From: Sipunculus nudus
Lineage: Eukaryota > Annelida > Sipuncula > Golfingiida > Sipunculidae
DNA: 64,000 bases
Direction: 5' to 3'
NCBI GenBank assembly: GCA_026874595.1
Contig: CM049322.1
Span: 50,135,340 to 50,199,339, forward strand
Under the pieces are notes generated by a model. The model did no database searches. It was given only the letters and a program-made list of their open reading frames with translations, and was not told the origin of the DNA. This document shows positions 48,905 to 60,795 of this stretch, piece after piece. The position numbers were made by a program, and so were the translations under genes. Position 1 is the stretch's first letter, and the number at the start of each line of letters is the position of its first letter.

Positions 48905-50191
48905 TCATTTAGTACAAAATTTACACGCGGCGTTTGAACATTGTCCGTTGTATAAACCAGCCGCGTCCCGCATGAATTGCACAAAAATGTCATTGTTCAC
49001 ATTCCGCTCCCTCCACATGTACACACTTAAATATCCCGACAACATCTCAGGCTTCACTCCCAATTTGGGCATCGTTACACCATGCTTTACATTTTGCCAA
49101 CACCCCTCAATACCATTCGTATGGCAGCCGGTTACCGGGTCTTTAAATGTTTCACTATGGTTCACCGTCAGATGACCATAGCCCATCTCTTTCAATTGAC
49201 TGTATGCTTTCCAACAGTCCGAGTATATCACAGAGCCTCGAGCGACGTGTTTTTTTATAATCGGGAGTAAGGTATTTGCACTCCTGTCCGGAACTGTACA
49301 CATGAACAGTTTCGATTTATTTTCCCTTTCTCACCCTCCCAGAACCCATCCGCCCCTCACCTGATGGTCACGGTGATACTTTCTTTGGGCAAATTTACTT
49401 TCGTCGATTTCTACAATGATTCCCGGACCTCCGATCTGTGCACCTAGCTCAGTCTCTCTTAACAACACCTCCTCGCAAACCTCGCGACTAAAGCTGGCCC
49501 AGTCCACAATTATATTAGGACTCAAGCCAGTCTGGTAACGGATTTGGTTGTGCGTTAACCCTATTGTCCAAAAATACGTGAGGTCCAGAATCTCCTCAAT
49601 ACTGAGCTTCGACATGGCAAACCAGGTGCCATGTCGAACTGATAATTTCATGTTATGCTTTGGCCGTCTTTTTTGGCAGCGCCATTGGTAGCCATCACCA
49701 CAGTCTTTTGTGTTCACCGATACAAGTTTCATTTCACTTTGACAAACAGGGCAGGTTCTTCTTTTCGGTACTAAACATTTCTCCATTAGCCAGGTTAAAC
49801 ACGACTCTTTTGACGACAGTACATTGCGCACTAGGAAGGTATGCGAAATGTGACATGAGGATGTCACTGCATCACCTTTACCGAAACTTCCAACAGTAAA
49901 ACTACATTGGGTCGTACTATCTTTCTGATTCACCCCATCTGTGTTCAAACCCACAGACCTGACGGAGGGGCCCCCACAAGATGGCAAACACCTCGTTTGG
50001 CTTTCTTCTGTTGCTTTTTCCAATCTTCGTTTCTGTAACATGAGTCTAATCGCTCGGGGACCTTTAAACTTTTTCGCTCTTTCGGCCTCATTATCCTCCA
50101 ACTTGCGTTTAGACGGTATCGATGCCATCGTTTCATTTACAACACCTTGGATCTTGTCCCTGACAGACGTGTTACCTGTAGGTTTATCCAT
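48905..50191 (-). pseudogene. Merlin transposase (ISXO2/IS1595-type DDE), one in-frame stop
   Basis: The minus-strand frame starts at 50,191 and runs 286 codons, then TGA (49,333-49,331), then continues in the same frame (ERENKSKLF) into 132 further codons, about 428 in total. The N-terminal 140 residues are basic and low in recognisable features. A zinc ribbon follows: CPVC at 147-150, C164 and C172. WFAMSKLSIEEILDLTYFW is typical of IS1595 relatives. The catalytic triad fits: D263 in VEIDES, D325 in IYSDCW and E362 in NGIEGCW, a D-62-D-37-E spacing as in Merlin. It lies 1.0 kb from the right end of the Merlin element and would mobilise it by cut-and-paste. The TGA makes this copy probably dead unless it is read through; a sequencing error at one base would also explain it. 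No other lesion was seen. Confidence 0.9.
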
Positions 50192-50860
50192 GGCTGCTAT
50201 GCTTGTTCATTAGTTACAACGGTATCTCAGTAAACAGTTAACACAGGTCATGTGATATTTTAATTACCAAAACAATAACAAGCTCACCCACATGTCAATG
50301 ATTTACTTCATGTGCACGTGTATTTTTTTCATTGTTAATAAAGATATTATACCTATTTTCTGACACTTATTATATTATAAGACATGCTAATATTCATTAT
50401 TAATCTATAGATATATTTATAAAGTTAATGAACACCTACTCAACTCAGCTTAATGTAAAAACCCCCCTAACTGTGATATTTGTGAGCTAGGTAAAACCCG
50501 CACCCCACATGCTCATAGTTTAGCTGAATATTTCACACTATACGTCAAAAAGACACACCACACATTGCTTTTTATTTCCATCTATTTTCGTCTATACACT
50601 AGTAACACGGTTTTATTTATTAGCATTAATCATGGATAATCTGTTGATTTATTTCTGGGGTCACGGATCCGGACTTCGTTACGTCTCGCTTTAAGTCACA
50701 GCCTCATTTATGCATATTCATGAGAGATTTCTCAATGGACAGTTTTCCCTTATATTATTGGCTTACATCACAGAGGGTGGCGACACCTTCTGTATTTTTG
50801 CCACATTACTTTACAACAATTGACTTAAATACCTCGACAAATCATTGCCCTGCAACTTGA
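50192..50860. other. Upstream region of the transposase, no further gene
   Basis: AT-rich sequence where promoter and leader of the transposase would lie. No clear TATA or initiator could be assigned. Confidence 0.4.
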
Positions 50861-50935
50861 CTTCCTGGCGCAGTTAGATAAGCAGACGGCTACTGGGAGT
50901 GCGGTCGGTGGTTCGAGACCCGTTCGAGGATCATG
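50861..50935 (+). repeat. tRNA-derived SINE head inside the Merlin element
   Basis: A box TGGCGCAGTTAGATAAG and B box GGTTCGAGACC at tRNA spacing. Stem pairing is incomplete. Confidence 0.6.
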
Positions 50936-51303
50936 TCATTGTATGTTACTATGTATTTATAGTAATCGGTTCTCTCTCACATTTCAGACGTCCATAGACA
51001 ACATTCCTATGTAAACAGACATACATAACGGCTTCAATGAGACAAGAACACAGTGTTTATAAATATGTTTATTCATATAATGTACGTAACCCCCAAAAAA
51101 ACTATACCCCATTTTTTCTCTATCCCCATCAAATATATCGCCCTCTTTACCTTGTTCCTCATAGAAGCGTAGCCCGGTTTCTATAGTGGCTCCACCCGGT
51201 TAATAAGGTCCAAATGGCCGAAAATGCAAGTACAAGGGCTATGAATCTCGAAGTAATGTCGTTCAAAAGATCGAGTTCGGCTCTCGAGCGACATGGCTGG
51301 GTC

Positions 51304-52051
51304 GGCCAAACTATACTATAGAATCCGTCCTACCATGCCTGTCCAACTATGATTCACAGGGCACCTCAGTTGTGACAAAACCTGCATGTACCACTCCTAT
51401 AAGATATGCTTGTATGATTCCTATCTCCATAGAACTTGTTTTTTTTTCCTGGTGTATCAATATTTCCTTCATTAACACTGTCTCATTCTAACACTTTTTA
51501 CAGCATGTCCTCCATTTTTGAGGTGTTGCATAAAATATTATTTTTAAGATTTTTTCTCCCTCTCCCAAAATGTCATCCTTGCTTTTATCGCTAAGCGGGG
51601 GTTTGGGGTGCGGCCACCAATTTAAAATAAATATATATGTTGAATAATTAAACCTGGGTTACTAACCAAAGCGGGGGTTTCGGGGCGCGGCCCCCAATTT
51701 ATAAAAAAATATTTATTGACCAAAACATTAATTTCACAATTAACCGTCAGGTGGCGCTACTGTAAAACAGAGTTACAATGATCAGGAAACCCCAGTTTGA
51801 TATCTCAGCAAGTTAGCTCAGATAGTTAGAGTGCAAATTGTCAGAAATCAAGAGATTGCAGGTTCAAACCTAGGTAGTGCCAGATCAGTTTATAGTTGTA
51901 TCATGTGTTACCAATGAAAATAAGACTTATAGGCAGGCAGAAAAATTGAAAATGAGTCTGAGAAATGCTTGAGAGGGGAAATGGTAGGAGGAAAGGTGAA
52001 AGGGATTTTTTGTTCCTAAACCGGTAGGACAGATTCTATAGTCGCTCCGTA
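51304..52051. mobile_element. 0.75-kb non-autonomous element, right arm only
   Basis: ACTATAGAATCCGTCCTACC at 51,315 and its near-perfect inverse at 52,023-52,042. GGGTC is duplicated outside (51,299-51,303 and 52,052-52,056). The left arm is uninterrupted at about 6,310. The TATAGAATC core matches the termini at 2,098 and 5,697. A tRNA-like head and two GCGGGGGTTT direct repeats (51,594 and 51,671) lie inside. Confidence 0.65.
51810..51885 (+). repeat. tRNA-derived SINE head inside the 0.75-kb element
   Basis: A box TAGCTCAGATAGTTAGAG and B box GGTTCAAACC at the usual spacing. It could be an old tRNA pseudogene. Confidence 0.6.
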
Positions 52052-52056
52052 GGGTC

Positions 52057-53668
52057 TCCGCTGCTGGGATCGGTGAAGGGAATGTAGGTTGCTTCAGGCT
52101 TTGTGGCTGTGGATGCTGTAGCTTTCCGAAAAGGACAACGGCATGGGATGAACAAGTGCCATGGCGCCCTCTATGGCTCCCTGCTTGGCTTGGCGTGGCA
52201 CTGCGACTGTTGGCTCAGAGAACATGCTTAAGGAGCGCACAGGGCTGAGGTCTTGACCGCAGCAACCTGTAGCTGCTCGATGAGCGTATACCTCTTTTGG
52301 CCTTGGCCCCCACCCCACCCCACCCCCTCCCCCCCCCCCCCCCCAGATCGTCTCACACACCTCATCTGGCAGGGTTGGGTTTTATCCAGATAAAACTTGT
52401 TAAATCCAGCACAATGGATAAAACTGGGTTTTATCCAGATTATACAGGATTAAACTGGATCAAACTTAGGCCCCAATATATAGAATACGGTCTTCATTTC
52501 CAAGATGGGTCTAAACTGACAGGACCGTCTCATATAAGTAGTAATCAACATAAGCCATGACATGCCTGATGATATGACATCAACATGCCTCTTACTTCTC
52601 CATTACATGAATCCTAAACATCATTACGTCCGTCCATATAGACCCATTAACTCGTTCATGCATGTAGACCGGATTCTATACTCGCTCCTAAACTTAGAAT
52701 CATCTTGTAAGATATAATTAAATTAACATAAATGATAATCTGGGTGAATAAGTTTAGAAGGTTTATTAATTTTTTAACAATATATAAGTTTTTATATGCA
52801 ATTGGCAATTTCCTCCAGTTCATGTTTCACTGTTGTCAGCATCTACTATTAGCTTATGCTTAACACACACCAGAATGAGGAGCTATCACTTTGTCTTGTA
52901 TATGTTACTTTACTGGCTGGTATTTAATTTCTCAATAGGATGTATCACCTTTATCTATAGCATTATCCTCAATCAGCCATCAAATATTTACTCATAGTCA
53001 CAGGACAGACTTATAGAGTGATGTTTGCAGCCCAATTATCAACAACTAATTATAGAGACTCTGTGGAGGAGGATGCCTGAATGACTTTGATCCAATGGAG
53101 GTATCTCCTCTCTGGCTTTCATGACTTAATGGTTGTCAAAAGGTAGCCCACTGTAGCTGCTTGTGTAAACATGCCTTACCAGTCGCAAAAGAGCCAGGGA
53201 ATCACACTACTACCCCACATTCAGAGAAACCTACTTGGGCAAGATAGCTTTACAAGTATTTTATCATCTGCTTCTTGAAAGGTCTTCCCTACAAAATTAT
53301 TGATATAGTGACTGATGTCATGACTGGATTATGTACATCTCTCAGATGTAAGAATAGATTCTTTTCTGTGAATATATGATATTCTATAGTACCACTGATT
53401 GAGGAGTTTGACTGAACATGTGTGAACTGCATTTGTTAAGCTTTTTTATAGTGAAATGTACAAAAAAAGGTGATGATGTTTTAATGTCATACTCTAACTG
53501 ACCTCTCTAAAGAAGAGAAATAATTTCAAGTTTCAAAATTATTATTTAAATTGTGGCATGACCATCTGTGACAAAACAATGAGTTTTATGTATAAATATA
53601 TGGTCAGTTGGTCACATAATAATTCAGTTTACTAGACATAAATGTTCCATATAAGAACTGGGTTTTTT
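52057..53668. other. Outer part of the right arm, mirror of 3,283-6,310
   Basis: Contains the GC-rich block (to about 52,310), a C tract (52,326-52,344), the right end of the hAT-like unit, and the empty TA site of the Tc1-type insertion near 52,905. No gene. Confidence 0.6.
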
Positions 53669-53669
53669 T

Positions 53670-54900
53670 AGCTCAGCTGACTATAAGTCATCTGAGCTAT
53701 AGTCGTGGTCCATTGTCCGTCGTCCGTCCGTCTGTCTTGCCGTCCGTCCGTCTGTCCGGGCATATGTGCATGCCTTAGGGGCTAAATGATTTGTCCATCT
53801 GTAACCTAGGGGTTAATTCTGACTTAGGGGCTTAAGCCCCTAAGAATTTTCAGAAGTGTGTTCAAACGATACTTGAGGGGTTTTCCTGTCTTTTGAACAC
53901 CTATCTTAAATTACCCCCTAAGGAACGGACTTCACTATTTTGTCCGTTGTCCATATTTTTGCAATTCCACATTGTACAGTTATGCCCCCTGGTGATTCTT
54001 GTTGTTATTAGTTGCCAAACTCATCTCCTATCCTTAGGGGCTCTTTTTGGTACGCGGACACATTTCCAATACCTTGGGGCTTTTTTTTTGACAAACACAT
54101 CTTCAGTTCCTGAGTGCTTTTGTTTATGGACAAAAACACATCTTCAGTACTTAGGGGCTTTTTACTTTGGACATAAATACATCTTCAGTACTTAGGGGCT
54201 TTTTTTACAAAAACCTATCTTCAGTGCTTGGGGGCTTTTTTTTACAAAAAAACACATCTTCAGTACTTGGGGGCTTTTGTTTTTGGACATAAACACATCT
54301 TCAGTACTTAAGGGCTTTTGTTTTTGGACATAAACACATCTTCAGTACTTGGGGGCTTTTTTTTTTGGACAAACACATCTTCAGTGCTTGGGGGCTTTTT
54401 TTTGGACAAACACATCTTCAGTACTTGAGTGCTTTTTTATGGACATAAACACATCTTCAGTCCTTGGGGTTTGTTATATTAGAACATAAATACATCTTCA
54501 GTATTTAGGAGCTTTTTTTCTACATAAACACATCTTCAGTACTTGGGGGCTTTTTATTTTTGACATAAATACATCTTCAGTACTTAGGGGCTTTTTTTTA
54601 CAAAAACATATCTTCAGTACTTGGGGGCTTTTTTTACATAAACACATCTTCAGAACTGGGGGGCTTTTTATTTTGGACATAAAAACATCTTCAGTGCTTA
54701 GGGGCTTTTTTTACACAAACACATCTTCAGTTCTTTATTCATTTTAACATGACACACCTTCAGTACTTGGTTTTTATTTTTTTGGCTACTTAAACACATC
54801 TACATAACTTGGGGGGCTTTTTTCGGTACTAAAACACATGGATTTTGGATGCACATCTTCAGTGCTTTGGGGCTTTTTTGGGAACTTAAACACATGGATA
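53670..54900 (+). repeat. AGCTCAG-hairpin repeat running into an array of about 42-bp units
   Basis: The hairpin AGCTCAGCTGACTATAAGTC... is followed by CCGTCCGTCC runs. From about 54,040 there are some 20 units of ACACATCTTCAGTACTTGGG + GGCTTTTTTTT, each 36-60 bp. The T-run length varies between units. Confidence 0.85.
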
Positions 54901-55454
54901 ATTTAATCATAAATTTTATTACCTGACTTTTTTACACTAGCTGTAAAGCGATGTGTAAATCAGTAACACAGTTTTATGTCATGTGACTATGCTTGGTCCA
55001 TATGACCCTGCTTGACGTATAGGGTCCCAATATGGCAGCTTCTGAGCTTTGCCAAATTCCAATCGTTGGTCACTCTACTAAGTATGTCACAATGTCTTTC
55101 TGTACCGAGCTCCATGATGGCCATTCTGCTCTAAGCCAATCATAGATTTGGTTAGGTGGAATAGAGCGGGGTACCAGTCTATCCTCAGCCTGCCCTAGCA
55201 CAACTCCGAGGAGCAAATTTACCATCAGTACCTACATTTGGGACATTTGGAAAAAATAATACTCCAACCTGAAGTCTTTTCTTTTATTTCTTACTGTGGC
55301 ATTATCAGTTGATGAAGCATGTAGTGTTGTATACAATAAATGTGTCAGTACATGTACATGTATAATTTATAAATCATGAAAGAGCACAGTTGGGGGAAAC
55401 TATGGTTTAGACTAGGTTGTTCCGTTGTTTTCTCCACAGCTGCTGCAGAGAATC
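54901..55454. other. Spacer between two arrays, nothing recognised
   Basis: About 550 bp with no repeat structure, open frame or RNA gene that I can support. Confidence 0.4.
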
Positions 55455-58434
55455 TGTCAAGTTCCTAATCACTGGACAATAGCAGAGTATAATAAAGCCC
55501 CCTAGATACAGACGAACAAAGGCCCTTTATTATGGGACCATTAGTATGTTGATTATTCAGTATGATAGTTTACTTGTGATTAGATTAGGCCCTAATTATT
55601 AGGCAATACCAAGATATATAAAAGTTCCTTAAATACATGCAAACACACAAAAGCCCTATATTATTGGCACGTTTATAATGTTTATTATTCAGTGTGATAG
55701 TCTTACGTGATATTAGATTAAGCCCCTAATTATTTGACAGTGCCAGTGTATAATAAAGACCTTTAGATACAGACGCACAGAAGACCTTTATACTAGGACA
55801 CCTAGTATTTTGATTATTCAGGATGATAGTTTTACTAGTTATCAGATTAAGCCCCTAATTATTAGACAAAACCAGGATAAAATAATGCCTCTTATATCCA
55901 TGCAGACACACAAAAGCCCGTAATTCTTGGACCCTATTTATGTTGATTATTTAGTATGACGGTCTTACTTGTTATAAGATAAAGCCCTTTATTATAAGAC
56001 AATACATGGTATAATTAAGCCCCTTAGATACATGCAGACACACAAAAGCCCTTAATTCTTGTACCCTATTTATGTTGATAATTCAGTATGGCAGTCATAC
56101 TTGTTACTAGATTAAGCCCCTAATTATTAGACAAAACCATGATTATAAAAGCCCCTTAGATATATGTAAACACAAAAGCGCTTAATCCTTTGACCCCATT
56201 TATGTTGATTATTCAGTATGACGGTCTTAATTCTTATATGATAAAGCCCCTCATTATAAGACAATACCATGGTATAATTTAGCCCCATAGATACATGGAG
56301 ACACACAAAAAGCCTTTATTTTGTTGGACCCTAAGAATGTTTATTATTCAGTATAGCCGTCTAACTTGTTTTTAGATTAAGCCCCTCATCACTGGACAAT
56401 GTCAGATTATAATAAAGCCCCCTATATACAGACGAACAAAGTCCCTTATTTCTTGGACCTTTGTTGTTGATTATTCAGTATGATAGTTTTACTTGTTATT
56501 AGATTAAGCCCCTAATCACTGGACAATGTATGAGTATAATAAAAACCCCCAGATACAGACAAACAAAAGCCCTTATTTCTTGGACCTAAGTATGTTGATT
56601 ATTCAGTATGATAGTTTTACTTGTTATTAGAATAAGCCCCTAATCACTGGACAATGTCAGAGTATAATAAAAACCCCTAGATACAGACGACAAAGGCCCG
56701 TAATCCTTTGACCCTATTTATGTTGATTATTCAGTATGATGGTCTTACTTGTTATAAGATAAAGCCCCTAATCACTGGACAATGTATGAGTATAATAAAA
56801 ACCCCCAGATACAGACAAACAAAAGCCCTTATTTCTTGGACCTAAGTATGTTGATTATTCAGTATGATAGTTTTACTTGTTATTAGAATAAGCCCCTAAT
56901 CACTGGACAATGTCAGAGTATAATAAAAACCCCTAGATACAGACGACAAAGGCCCGTAATCCTTTGACCCTATTTATGTTGATTATTCAGTATGATGGTC
57001 TTACTTGTTATAAGATAAAGCCCCTTATTATAAGACAATACCATGGTATAAAAAAGCCCCTTAGATACATGCAGACACACAAAAGCCCTTAATTCTTGGA
57101 CCCTAAGTATGTTTATATTTCAGTATGACAGTCTTACTTGTTACTAGATTAAGCCCCTAATCATTGGACAATGCCAGAGTATAATAAAGCCCCTTAGATA
57201 CAGACACACAAAAGTCCTTTATTATTGAATTCTTAGTATGTTAATTATTTATAATGTTATAGATTAAGCCCCTTAGATACAGGAGGACACACAAAAGCCC
57301 TTAATTCTTGGACCCTAAGTAAGTTTATTATTCAGTATGACAGTCTTACTTGTTACTAGATTAAGCCCCTAATCATTGGACAATACCAAAGTATAATAAA
57401 GCCCCTTAGATACAGACACACAAAAGTCCTTTATTATTGAATTCTTAGTATGTTAATTATTTATAATGTTATAGATTAAGCCCCTTAGATACATGGGGAC
57501 ACACAAAAGCCCTTAATTCTTGGACCCTAAGTAAGTTTATTATTCAGTATGACAGTCTTACTTGTTACTAGATTAAGCCCCTAATCATTGGACAATACCA
57601 AAGTATAATAAAGCCCCTTAGATACAGACACACAAAAGTCCTTTATTATTGAATCCTTAGTATGTTAATTATTTATAATGTTATAGATTAAGCCCCTTAG
57701 ATACATGAGGACACACAAAAGCCCTTAATTCTTGGACCCTAAGTAAGTTTATTATTCAGTATGACAGTCTTGCTTGTTACTAGATTAAGCCCCTAATCAT
57801 TGGACAATGCAAAAGTATAATAAAGCCCCTCAGATACAGACGTACAAAAATTCTTTATTATGGGACCTTTATTATATTGATTATTCAGTATGATAGTTTT
57901 ACTTGTTATTAGAGTAAGACCCTAATTATAAGACAATACCATGGTATAATTAAGCCCCATAAGATACATACAGACACACAAACTCCCTTAATTATTGGAC
58001 CCTAAGTGTGTTTATTATTCAGTATGACAGTCTTACTTGTTACTAGATTAAGCCCCTAATCATTGGACAATGCCAGAGTATAATAAAGGCCCTTAGATAC
58101 AGAAGTACAAAAGTCCTTTACTAAGGGACCCTTATTATGTTGATTATTCAGTATGATAGTTTACTTGTTTTTAGATTAAGCCCCTAATTATAAGACAATA
58201 CCACGATTATAGAAGCCCCTTAGAGATATGCAAACACACAAAAGCCCTTTATTTTTTGCACGTTTATAATGTTTATTATTCAGTGTGATTGTCTTACTTG
58301 ATATTAAATTAAGCCCCTAATTATTTGACAGTGCCAGGGTAAAAGAAAAGCCCCTAAGATACATATGCACAAAAGACCTTAATACTTGGACACTTATTAT
58401 TTTGATTATTCAGTATGATAGTTTTAATTTTTAT
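55455..58434 (+). repeat. 130-bp tandem array, about 23 units, with higher-order repeats
   Basis: The phrase ATTAAGCCCCTAATCATTGG and relatives recur about every 128-134 bp. Two higher-order blocks are visible: a 256-bp pair at about 56,515-57,020 and a 214-bp unit repeated at about 57,150, 57,363, 57,575 and 57,790. Confidence 0.92.
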
Positions 58435-58435
58435 T

Positions 58436-59812
58436 AGCTCAGCTGACTGAAAGTCATCTGAGCTATAGCGATCACTCTTTGTCCGTCGTCCGTCTGTCCG
58501 TCTGTCCGTCCGTTAACCAGGCACAAATCGTAACCGCTGGACCTAGAACCTTGTAACTTGGGATTCTGAGAGGTCCATAAAAAATCTCCTTGGAAACCAG
58601 AAATTAGGTCTCTGTTACCCATATCCTTTGAGCTATGTGGCCCCAAAGTACCCCCGAGAGTATTCAAAAATTTCTACAAAAACTTCAATATCTCAATAAC
58701 TATCTCACTGATGGTCATGATTTTTGGCATACATATTGATCATGAGATGTTCGATCAGTTTCTGCAGACTGGTGGCGCCACCTATATTGTTTGATTTTTT
58801 ACGATTTTTTCTTTTATTTTTGAGACCTTTGAGGATGCTGTCAACTGTTAGCGTGACATAAATCGTAACGACTGGACCTAGAATCTTCATTTTCCACACA
58901 TTGAGAGACCTATGAAAAGTCTCCATGGAAACCAGAAATTAGGTCTCTGTTACCCATATCCTTTGAGCTATGGCACTCCAAGGTACAGCTCAGATTAATG
59001 GAAAATTTGATAAAAAAGCTAAAGTATCTGAACAACTAATGCAGGGATAACCATAATTGTTTGCATGGATATTGATCATGGAGTGTTTCATCAGTTTCTG
59101 CAGACTTTTGGCACCACCTGTATTTGTTCAGTTTTTATGAATTTTTTCTCTATTTTTGAGACCTTTAAAGATATGAACATCTGTTAACAGGGCACAAATC
59201 ATAAAAACTGGACCAAGAATCTTCATTCTTGACACACAGGGAGACCCATGAAAAGTCTCCATGGAAACCTGAAATTAGGTATCTGTTACCCATATTCTTT
59301 AAGCTGTATGGCTCCAAAATAACCCCCCCCCCCAGAATAATGGAAAATTTGATACAAAAACTGCAGTATCTCAATAACTACAACACTGATGGTCATGATT
59401 TTCGGCATACATATTGATCATTAGCTGTTCCAACAGTTTCTGCAGACTGGGTGCGCCACCTCTATTTTTTTTTCCAAATTTTTACGAATTTTTTCTCTTT
59501 TTTTGAGACCTTTAAAGATGTGGTTAACTGTCAACAGGGTACAAATCGCAACAACTGGACCTAGAATCTTCATTCTTGTCATGCAAGGAGGCCCATGAAA
59601 AGTGCCTGTGGAAACTTGAAATTAGGTCTCTGTTACCCATATCCTTCAAGCTATAGGACTCCGAAGTATCCCTCAGAATAATGGACAATTTGATACAAAA
59701 GCTGAAGTATCTGAACAACTAATGCAGAGATCACCATGATTCTTTGCATAGATATTGACCATTAAGTGTTTTTATTAGTTTCTGCAGACTGGTGGAGCCA
59801 CCTGTATTTTTG
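58436..59812 (+). repeat. AGCTCAG-hairpin repeat with four copies of a 335-bp core
   Basis: The hairpin at 58,436 and GTCCGTCGTCCGTCTGTCCG lead into four units starting near 58,537, 58,872, 59,206 and 59,552 (CTGGACCTAGAATCTTCATT). Each includes TTTCTGCAGACTGGTGG and a CGCCACCT motif. A terminal hairpin followed by tandem core repeats resembles the bivalve pearl/HINE design, but that assignment is tentative. Confidence 0.85.
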
Positions 59813-60450
59813 TATCCGCCTAAACGAAGTTTTGCGGATACTATGTTTTTGACCTGGTTCCTCCGCCGCGGCGGCATTCGTTTCCAGAGAGCTCCTCGGA
59901 GACTAATGGACCGATTTTTCCGAAACTTACACCAATTATTGGGTCACATGTGAAATGGTGTCTAACCAATTTGCGTTGACCTCTGACCTCTGGCTAATTA
60001 GCTGTAAAGGGGGAAGGGTATGGTACTTCCATTGAGATTTAGAATGAGACTCTCCATGGAACTACAGCGGGAATCCAGCTATTATACAGGTGTACAAAGA
60101 GATAGATATTAAAAGAGCATGGCTTGTTGCATGCAGTGTTTGCCCATGTAGTGCTCTAAACCAGCCATTGGTCTTTGGTGGATCCATGAGGAGAACACCT
60201 CAGGCTTTGTAGGTTGTGTAAAGCTAATTCAAGCCAGTAACAAAGCCAGATGCAGCTTATATTAAGTCACAGGTAATCATGCTGTTGCTCTGTACTCAGG
60301 GCCATGTCATGTAATATTTGAGACTGGCCAAAAGTATAAGCCTACAGTACTGAACAGTCTAAACATACAACATTTTGGCCAGGTACATTTGTACAACATT
60401 ATGTCCAGTATATATAAGTGTACATGTATGTGTTATAATTTTCAGATCAC

Positions 60451-60483
<33 letters not shown>

Positions 60484-60719
60484 ATATATATTCTATTATA
60501 TTGTATTAATAGAAATAGACACGAAACTCTTGAACAAAAAAATCAGGCTAATTAACCAGCTGGTTTCTGATTGGGGTCTCTACAGCTAAAGTTATGCAAT
60601 AAAAAAGATCATAAACAAATATAATACTTGCCATTAGTATAAAAATATAAATGATACAGTAGTACTTTAAAATCTTTAGAAAAACATTTTAAAGTCATTT
60701 AATTTTATATTTTAGTCAA
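59813..60719. other. Interspersed repeat with a TATCCGC/GCGGATA hairpin, then unique sequence
   Basis: TATCCGCCTAAACG...GCGGATA (59,812-59,839) forms a short hairpin followed by a GC-rich stretch (CCGCCGCGGCGGC). The remainder is AT-rich with a (TA)n tract at about 60,451-60,473. No gene. Confidence 0.5.
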
Positions 60720-60795
60720 GGGTGGGCTTTTGTCCAGGTCTGCATTTTTAGGGGTGGGCTTTTGTCTTGGTGGGCTTTGTTAGGGTGGGCTTTTT
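60720..60795 (+). repeat. Short tandem repeat GGTGGGCTTTTGTC
   Basis: Four imperfect copies of GGTGGGCTTT with following TGTC or AGC. Confidence 0.75.

Larger units (their letters stand above)
38969..51193. mobile_element. Merlin (IS1016-like) DNA transposon, 12.2 kb with a nested insertion
   Basis: The termini are GGCTCCACTATAAAAACCGG and the reverse complement of GGAGCCACTATAGAAACCGG, about 30 bp of terminal repeat. The 8-bp duplication ACCCGGTT is at 38,961-38,968 and 51,194-51,201. The left arm carries a single, slightly diverged target (AGCTGGTT) at the matching place near 6,413. GG ends, 8-bp duplications and an ISXO2-type transposase (48,905-50,191, minus) all agree with the Merlin superfamily. 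Excluding the nested 39,145-48,492 unit the element is about 2.9 kb. It also holds a tRNA-like SINE head near its right end. Confidence 0.88.
31004..53668 (-). repeat. Right arm of the giant interrupted inverted repeat
   Basis: Reverse complement of the left arm in the block order given at 3,283-25,424. It is interrupted by three insertions absent from the left arm: 34,753-36,350, 38,969-51,193 and 51,304-52,051. Homology ends at 53,668, where an AGCTCAG-hairpin repeat begins. Confidence 0.95.

Noticed and set aside
48660-49175. 171-codon plus-strand frame
   Set aside because: Its right half (48,905-49,175) is antisense to the transposase, where repeated family motifs support the minus strand; the left half has no coding character.
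59229-59417. 62-codon frame at 59,229-59,417
   Set aside because: It lies within the 335-bp repeat and is not maintained in the other units.
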